The notes under the pieces were generated by a model. The model had not been told where the DNA came from. It searched no databases and saw nothing but the letters and a program-made list of their open reading frames with translations. From Bacteroidales bacterium (GTDB lineage: Bacteria > Bacteroidota > Bacteroidia > Bacteroidales > WCHB1-69): a stretch of DNA of 64,000 bases. The DNA lies in contig JAFYNM010000033.1 in NCBI GenBank assembly GCA_017549765.1, positions 62,001 through 126,000 of the forward strand, in the 5' to 3' direction. Below are positions 59,704-64,000 of the stretch, piece by piece; position 1 is the stretch's first letter, and each line of letters opens with the position of its first letter. The position numbers were made by a program, and so were the translations under genes.

Positions 59704-60165
59704 TTATTTGATATCGTTAATGTTAATTACTCTGGGTTTGGGGTCTTGGTTCTCGTGCTTGTGGTTCGGGCCAACATACACATGCAGGTGGCGGAACATC
59801 TCGGCACCGAGTTTGTTCTTCGGCAGCATGCCCTTCACAGCGTGCTCGATGATGCGCTCCGGATATTTGCGCATGAAATCCTTCGGCGTGGCGAAACGCT
59901 GACCGCCAGGATAGGTGGTGTGGTGAACATACTCTTTGTCCGTCCACTTCTTACCCGTGAATTTCACTTTCTCAGCATTGATGATCACAACCTCGTCACC
60001 GCAAAAATAGGACGGTGTGTAATAGGTTTTGTGCTTGCCCTTCAAAATGCGGGCAACGGTGGTGGCCAAACGACCGACCACTAACTCTTGAGCGTCGATA
60101 ACGAGCCACTCTTTCTTGACGATGTCTTTGTTCGCCGAAACTGTTTTGTAACTTACAGCATCCAT
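59704..60165 (-). CDS. rplM: 50S ribosomal protein L13
   Basis: 153 residues from the ATG of MDAVSYKTVSANKDIVKKEW; an upstream in-frame codon would add 14 unlikely residues. VIDAQELVVGRLATTVARIL, YFCGDEVVIINAEKVKFTGK and GMLPKNKLGAEMFRHLHVYV are typical L13 segments. It heads the rplM-rpsI-rpsB-tsf operon behind the -7 element at 60277. Confidence 0.97.
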   Translation of the reverse strand: MDAVSYKTVSANKDIVKKEWLVIDAQELVVGRLATTVARILKGKHKTYYTPSYFCGDEVVIINAEKVKFTGKKWTDKEYVHHTTYPGGQRFATPKDFMRKYPERIIEHAVKGMLPKNKLGAEMFRHLHVYVGPNHKHENQDPKPRVININDIK

Positions 60166-60276
60166 TTTACTTTTTCTTTCTTTTTTTTGGGAAATGTCTT
60201 CACCCACATTCCCCGAGTTTTTAATTAATTCCTTTAGCTAACATTAAGGACAATAATCGGTTCTATTTTAAGCGCG

Positions 60277-60284
60277 CAAAAATA
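60277..60284 (-). promoter_or_regulatory. -7 element for the rplM operon
   Basis: TATTTTTG on the minus strand, 112 bases upstream of the rplM ATG, giving a leader of about 105 bases. Together with the htpG terminator and the heptamer array it accounts for the 330-bp gap between rplM and htpG. Confidence 0.6.
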
Positions 60285-60385
60285 CACTTTTTTCTTTTCC
60301 ACACAACACCGCCTTCTGCATTTGTTTTAACACACACCATGATTGATACTCAACAACTTACAAAAACATCCTCTTCAAAAGACTA

Positions 60386-60431
60386 TAAAAAAAATGGCAA
60401 AAGTCGGAGAATCATCCCGCAACTTTTGCCA
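60386..60431 (-). terminator. htpG terminator
   Basis: The arms TGGCAAAAGT and ACTTTTGCCA enclose a 17-base loop that can itself pair partly (GGA/TCC); on the minus strand eight T follow. Confidence 0.85.
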
Positions 60432-60470
60432 AAAATAGTGATTTTTATATAGTATCCGTCAGCGTTATTA

Positions 60471-60505
60471 ACCACTAACTTCTAACTCCTAACTCCTAAC
60501 TGTTC
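60471..60505. repeat. Five-unit heptamer array across the htpG stop codon
   Basis: Units on the plus strand: ACCACTA, ACTTCTA, ACTCCTA, ACTCCTA, ACTGTTC. On the coding strand the first TAG of the TAGGAGT units is the htpG stop, so the last HtpG residues (ENS) are also in the array. Confidence 0.7.
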
Positions 60506-62415
60506 TCTCCCATCATCTCAAAGCTGCGCTTCACGAATTCGCTCAGCTTCTCGCCGGTCAGGATGTTCTGGGACAACAGGGCCAGATCGACCATCTGCTG
60601 CACCAACGTGCCGCGCTTGGCCTCATCAGTCTCTTCCAACAAGCGGTTGGCTAACGGGTGGTTGCCATTGACAACCAGATTGTAGTGCTCGAAGCCGCCG
60701 TAGAAGCTCTGCTGTCCGGACACCTTCTCCATATCTTTGAAACGACGCATGAACTCGTTCTGCGTGATCATCACAGGCAGGTCGGTCTCGCTCATGGCAT
60801 CCACCAGCACTGTGAACTTCTGCTTGTCTATGTTGTTGTCAAAATACTCTTTCAAGGTCTTCTTCTGGTCGTCAGACAACTTGGATACAAGCTCCTCGTC
60901 ACTCTTCTCGATCAGCTTCTCCACGATGTCGGCATCCACGCGGGTGAAGCGCGTCTTCTCTATCTTCTGCTCCAGCATGTTGATGAAGTGCGTGTCCAAG
61001 AAGCCGTCCATCAGCAGCACATCGTAGCCGTGTTCCTTGGCGGCGTTGATATAGAGATGCTGCTCGTCCACATTGGCGGCATACAGGAAGATGACGTTCT
61101 CGTTCTTGTCGGTCTGGAGCGCCGAGACCATATTTCTGTATTCCTCAATGGTATAGTATTTTCCATCCGTATTCTTGAGCAGATAGAAGTCCTTGATCTT
61201 CTCGTAGAACTTCTCATCGGTCAGGGAGCCGAACTCCAGGAAGACCTTCAGCTCGTCCCATTTCTTCTCGAACTCCTCTCTGTTCTCCTTGAACATGGTC
61301 TCCAGCTTCTCGGCCACCTTCTTGCTGATGTAGGTGGAGATCTTCTTCACGTTGGCATCCGACTGAAGATAGGAACGCGACACATTCAGCGGGATGTCGG
61401 GGGAGTCGATCACGCCGTGCAACAAGGTCATAAACTCGGGGATCACGCCCTCCAGCTCATCAGTGATGAAGACCTGATTGCAGTAGAGCTGCACGCGGTT
61501 CTTCTTGAGGTCCAGCTGGTTCTTCACCTTCGGGAAGTAGAGCACACCCGTCAGGTTGAATGGGTAATCGACGTTGAGATGGATCTGGAACATCGGCTCG
61601 TCCATGTTCATCGGATAGAGTTTGTGGTAGAAGGCTTTATAGTCCTCGTCGGTCAGGGAAGAGGGGGCTTTCTGCCAGATCGGCTCGGTGTCGTTAATGA
61701 TGTGGGGCACCTGGATGGCTTCCTCCTTGGGTTCCTCTTTCTGTTCGTCGTCTTCCTTCTCCTCCCCTTCTTTCTTCTCCGGCTTCACCCATTCGGTCTT
61801 GGTGCCGCACTGTATCGGGATGGGCAGGAAACGGCAGTATTTGTTCAGCAGTCCGACAATCTTTGGTTCATCCAGAAACTCCAGGGTGTCCTCCGCGATA
61901 TGCAGGACGATCTCGGTGCCGCGGTCTTCCTTGTCAGTCTCCTCCAGCGTGAACTCCGGCGACCCGTCGCAGCTCCACTTCACCGCCTTGGCGCCTTCCT
62001 GATAGGACTTGGTGATGATATCCACCACATCGGCGACCATGAAGGAGGAGTAGAATCCCAGTCCGAAATGGCCGATGATGTTGGCTGCGTCGTTGCCTTT
62101 GTACTTGGCGAGGAAGTCTTCCGCGCCGGAGAAGGCGATCTGGTTGATATACTTATCGACTTCCTCAGCGGTCATGCCGATACCGCGGTCGATGACGCGG
62201 ATGGTCTTGTCGTCTTTGTTGACCTTCACTTGAATGGTCAGGTCGCCCAGCTCGCCGGTGAACTCACCGCGCGTGGCCAGGGTCTTCATCTTCTGGGTGG
62301 CATCCACGGCATTGGAGATGAGCTCGCGGAGGAAAATCTCGTGATCCGAATATAAGAACTTCTTGATTACCGGAAAGATATTCTCGGTCTGTACATTGAT
62401 TTTACCTGTTTGCAT
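60496..62415 (-). CDS. htpG: Molecular chaperone HtpG (Hsp90)
   Basis: 639 residues from the ATG of MQTGKINVQTENIFPVIKKF; an upstream in-frame start crosses the neighbouring terminator. The GHKL ATPase domain shows EIFLRELISNAVDATQKM, IRVIDRGIGMTAEEVDKYIN, GHFGLGFYSSFMVADVV and EDRGTEIVLHIAED. A charged linker (KKEGEEKEDDEQKEEPKEEA near residue 220) is longer than in E. coli HtpG, as in other Bacteroidota. The middle domain has the catalytic-loop arginine region LNVSRSYLQSDANVKKIS. The final residues are encoded by a heptamer array. Confidence 0.97.
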   Translation of the reverse strand: MQTGKINVQTENIFPVIKKFLYSDHEIFLRELISNAVDATQKMKTLATRGEFTGELGDLTIQVKVNKDDKTIRVIDRGIGMTAEEVDKYINQIAFSGAEDFLAKYKGNDAANIIGHFGLGFYSSFMVADVVDIITKSYQEGAKAVKWSCDGSPEFTLEETDKEDRGTEIVLHIAEDTLEFLDEPKIVGLLNKYCRFLPIPIQCGTKTEWVKPEKKEGEEKEDDEQKEEPKEEAIQVPHIINDTEPIWQKAPSSLTDEDYKAFYHKLYPMNMDEPMFQIHLNVDYPFNLTGVLYFPKVKNQLDLKKNRVQLYCNQVFITDELEGVIPEFMTLLHGVIDSPDIPLNVSRSYLQSDANVKKISTYISKKVAEKLETMFKENREEFEKKWDELKVFLEFGSLTDEKFYEKIKDFYLLKNTDGKYYTIEEYRNMVSALQTDKNENVIFLYAANVDEQHLYINAAKEHGYDVLLMDGFLDTHFINMLEQKIEKTRFTRVDADIVEKLIEKSDEELVSKLSDDQKKTLKEYFDNNIDKQKFTVLVDAMSETDLPVMITQNEFMRRFKDMEKVSGQQSFYGGFEHYNLVVNGNHPLANRLLEETDEAKRGTLVQQMVDLALLSQNILTGEKLSEFVKRSFEMMGENS

Positions 62416-62470
62416 AATATAATAGATGTATAAATTTTCAAATGACGATTTATTCTTACAAACTTTGTGC

Positions 62471-62503
62471 CAAAAAAACAGGGGTGTACCCCACCCCCGT
62501 TTT
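62471..62503 (-). terminator. clpB terminator
   Basis: The arms AACAGGGGTG and CACCCCCGTT with one mismatch and a 6-base loop; on the minus strand seven T follow. It starts 9 bases after the clpB stop and separates it from htpG. Confidence 0.85.
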
Positions 62504-62511
62504 TTCAATGC

Positions 62512-64000
62512 TTATTTCTGATAGAAGACGAACTTGCCGTCCTCCACGGAATCCACCATGATGACGCTGTCAGGCTTGATATCCTCGGCGAGGATGATCT
62601 TGGAGAGCTCGTTCATGATGTACTTCTGGATCACTCGTTTCAGCGGGCGCGCGCCGTAGAGCGGGTCGTAGCCCAGATTCGACAGCAGGTCCATAGCGTA
62701 GCGGCTGAACTCGACCTTGATATTGCGTTGTGACAACAGGTCGCCCAGCTGCGAGATCTGCAGGTTGATGATCTCCTTGATCTCCTTCTTGGAGAGCGGC
62801 TGGAACATCACGATCTCGTCAATACGGTTGAGAAACTCGGGCTTCAGCGACTTCTTCAGCAGGTCGGTGACCTCCGCTTTGGTACGGTCGAAGACCTCCT
62901 CGTCCGTGAGGTTGGCACGGTCGGAGTAGTTGTCTTGGATGATGTTGGACCCCAAATTGGAGGTCATGATGATGATGGTGTTCTTGAAGTCGGCAAGACG
63001 ACCTTTGTTGTCGGTCAGCCGGCCGTCGTCGAGCACCTGCAGCAGGACGTTGAAGACGTCGGGGTGAGCCTTCTCGATCTCATCGAAGAGGATGACGGAG
63101 TAGGGTTTTCTGCGCACCTTCTCGGTCAGCTGGCCACCCTCGTCGTAGCCTACATAGCCGGGAGGCGAACCGATAAGACGGGAGACGGAGTGCGGCTCCT
63201 GAAACTCGCTCATGTCGAAACGGATAATGGCATCCTCGGTGTTGAAGAGGTATTCGGCGAGGGCCTTGGCCAGCTCGGTCTTGCCGACACCGGTGGTGCC
63301 CATGAAGATGAACGAGCCGATGGGTCTCTTGGGGTCTTGCAGGCCGGCACGGCTGCGGCGGATGGCGTTGGAGACGGCCGCGATGGCTTCGTCCTGACCG
63401 ACTACTCTCTTGTGCAGTTCGGTCTCCAGGTTCAGGAGTTTGGACTTCTCGCTCTGCATCATCTTGCTGACGGGGATGCCGGTCCAGCGGGCCACCACCT
63501 CGGCGATATCGTCGGCACTGACCTTCTCGTCGATCATGGCCTTGTCGCCCTGCAGCGCCTCCAGTTCGGATTGCAGCTTCTTGATCATATCCTCATCGTT
63601 CTTGATGAGTCCGTAGCGCAGCTCGGCCACCCGGCCGTAGTTGCCCTGGCGTTCTTCGTTCTGCGCCTCCACCTTGTAGTTCTCGATCTCGTCTTTACAG
63701 TGCTGGATCTTGTCCATAATCTCCTTCTCGCTGCGCCACTTGGTGGAGATGGCGTTGCGCTTCTCCTGCAGCTCGGAGATGGTCTTGCTGAGGGCTGCGA
63801 CCTTGGCGTCATCGGCGTTCTCGCGCTTGATGGCCTCGCGCTCAATCTCCAGCTGGCTGATCTTGTGTTCCACATCGTCCAGCTCCTCAGGCACGGAGTT
63901 GATCTCCAGTTTCAGTTTGGCGGCGGCCTCATCGATGAGGTCGATGGCCTTGTCGGGCAGGAAACGGTCGCCGATATAGCGTTGCGACAGTTCCACGGCG
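62512..64000 (-). CDS. clpB: ATP-dependent chaperone ClpB (5' partial)
   Basis: The 3' ~496 codons of the disaggregase; the gene enters from the right edge and the GTG at 63996 is an internal valine (AVELSQRYI). Visible: the end of the D1 small domain (DRFLPDKAIDLIDEAAAKLK), the middle coiled coil (about 30-175: ISQLEIEREAIKRENADDAK onward), IAEVVARWTGIPVSKMM, and the D2 domain with Walker A GTTGVGKTELAKAL, Walker B VILFDEIEKAHPDVFNVLLQ and sensor 1 IIIMTSNLGSNII. LYGARPLKRVIQKYI is the typical C-terminal sensor 2 region. It cooperates with DnaK in reviving aggregates. Confidence 0.97.
   Translation of the reverse strand, partial: AVELSQRYIGDRFLPDKAIDLIDEAAAKLKLEINSVPEELDDVEHKISQLEIEREAIKRENADDAKVAALSKTISELQEKRNAISTKWRSEKEIMDKIQHCKDEIENYKVEAQNEERQGNYGRVAELRYGLIKNDEDMIKKLQSELEALQGDKAMIDEKVSADDIAEVVARWTGIPVSKMMQSEKSKLLNLETELHKRVVGQDEAIAAVSNAIRRSRAGLQDPKRPIGSFIFMGTTGVGKTELAKALAEYLFNTEDAIIRFDMSEFQEPHSVSRLIGSPPGYVGYDEGGQLTEKVRRKPYSVILFDEIEKAHPDVFNVLLQVLDDGRLTDNKGRLADFKNTIIIMTSNLGSNIIQDNYSDRANLTDEEVFDRTKAEVTDLLKKSLKPEFLNRIDEIVMFQPLSKKEIKEIINLQISQLGDLLSQRNIKVEFSRYAMDLLSNLGYDPLYGARPLKRVIQKYIMNELSKIILAEDIKPDSVIMVDSVEDGKFVFYQK

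Noticed and set aside
60658-62355. 565-codon open frame on the plus strand opposite htpG
   Set aside because: Exactly antisense to a clear Hsp90 gene, with low-complexity L/V/H composition typical of a shadow frame and no domain features.

Overview
The window comes from the chromosome of a member of the Bacteroidota, most likely the order Bacteroidales. Three lines of evidence agree. Many genes are preceded by the phylum-specific -7 promoter element TAnnTTTG. Four secreted proteins end in type IX secretion (T9SS) sorting domains, one type B and three type A. Several families are largely Bacteroidota-specific (DUF4290, DUF3822, YfhO-type membrane protein, epimerase-type threonine dehydrogenase). 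Species cannot be named from sequence alone.

Layout. 1-2689: 3' part of a secreted FG-GAP/VCBS protein. 2767-5928: AT-richer nonulosonic (sialic) acid cassette with a synthase, a CMP-sugar synthetase fused to a KdsC-like phosphatase, and a probable GT-B sialyltransferase. 5929-7829: an AAA/DUF234 ATPase flanked by two decayed gene fragments. 7830-12537: surface-glycan genes (GT2, UGM-like FAD enzyme, YfhO). 12609-14077: three-gene hipBST-type toxin-antitoxin operon with clear inverted-repeat operators. 14264-19655: GT4 glycosyltransferase, an aldo/keto reductase-ferredoxin fusion with a signal peptide, and a C10 (streptopain-like) protease with a T9SS tail. 19934-28706: dnaE, nfeD, an Omp85-like protein and a secreted CotH-domain protein. 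28821-35159 (minus): rpmD-rplO-secY-map-infA-rpmJ-rpsM-rpsK-rpsD-rpoA-rplQ. The usual upstream spc/S10 genes are missing; their place is taken by a promoter and a leader containing a terminator-like hairpin. 35513-39042 (minus): lipoprotein, phosphatidylserine decarboxylase and a large GT2 fusion. 39162-44166: ornithine aminotransferase, DUF4290, ABC-2 exporter, GNAT. 44237-49477: DMT transporter, cysteine desulfurase, threonine dehydrogenase, thioredoxin-like lipid/periplasmic protein, two tRNA-Val. 49565-54050: operon with pth, rsmD and DUF3822, then folK and a deoxynucleoside kinase, and a small ORF. 54273-57371: a T9SS-exported protein, a lipoprotein and a gene-free GC-rich hairpin region. 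57372-60165 (minus): rplM-rpsI-rpsB-tsf. 60496-64000 (minus): htpG and the 3' part of clpB.

How parts fit together. Housekeeping blocks (translation, replication, chaperones) alternate with envelope blocks. The neu-type genes, the GTs, the FAD enzyme and YfhO look like surface glycan synthesis. The C10 protease, CotH protein and multi-domain proteins would reach the surface by a T9SS whose core genes are not in the window.

The most unusual structures are: degenerate 7-bp-periodic arrays at several loci, one of them inside the yfhO coding sequence and two spanning stop codons; the break in the ribosomal cluster with a possible attenuator ahead of rpmD; and the nonulosonate synthase without a SAF domain beside an apparently active cytidylyltransferase-phosphatase fusion. 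All functional statements are from reading the sequence; no database search was run.
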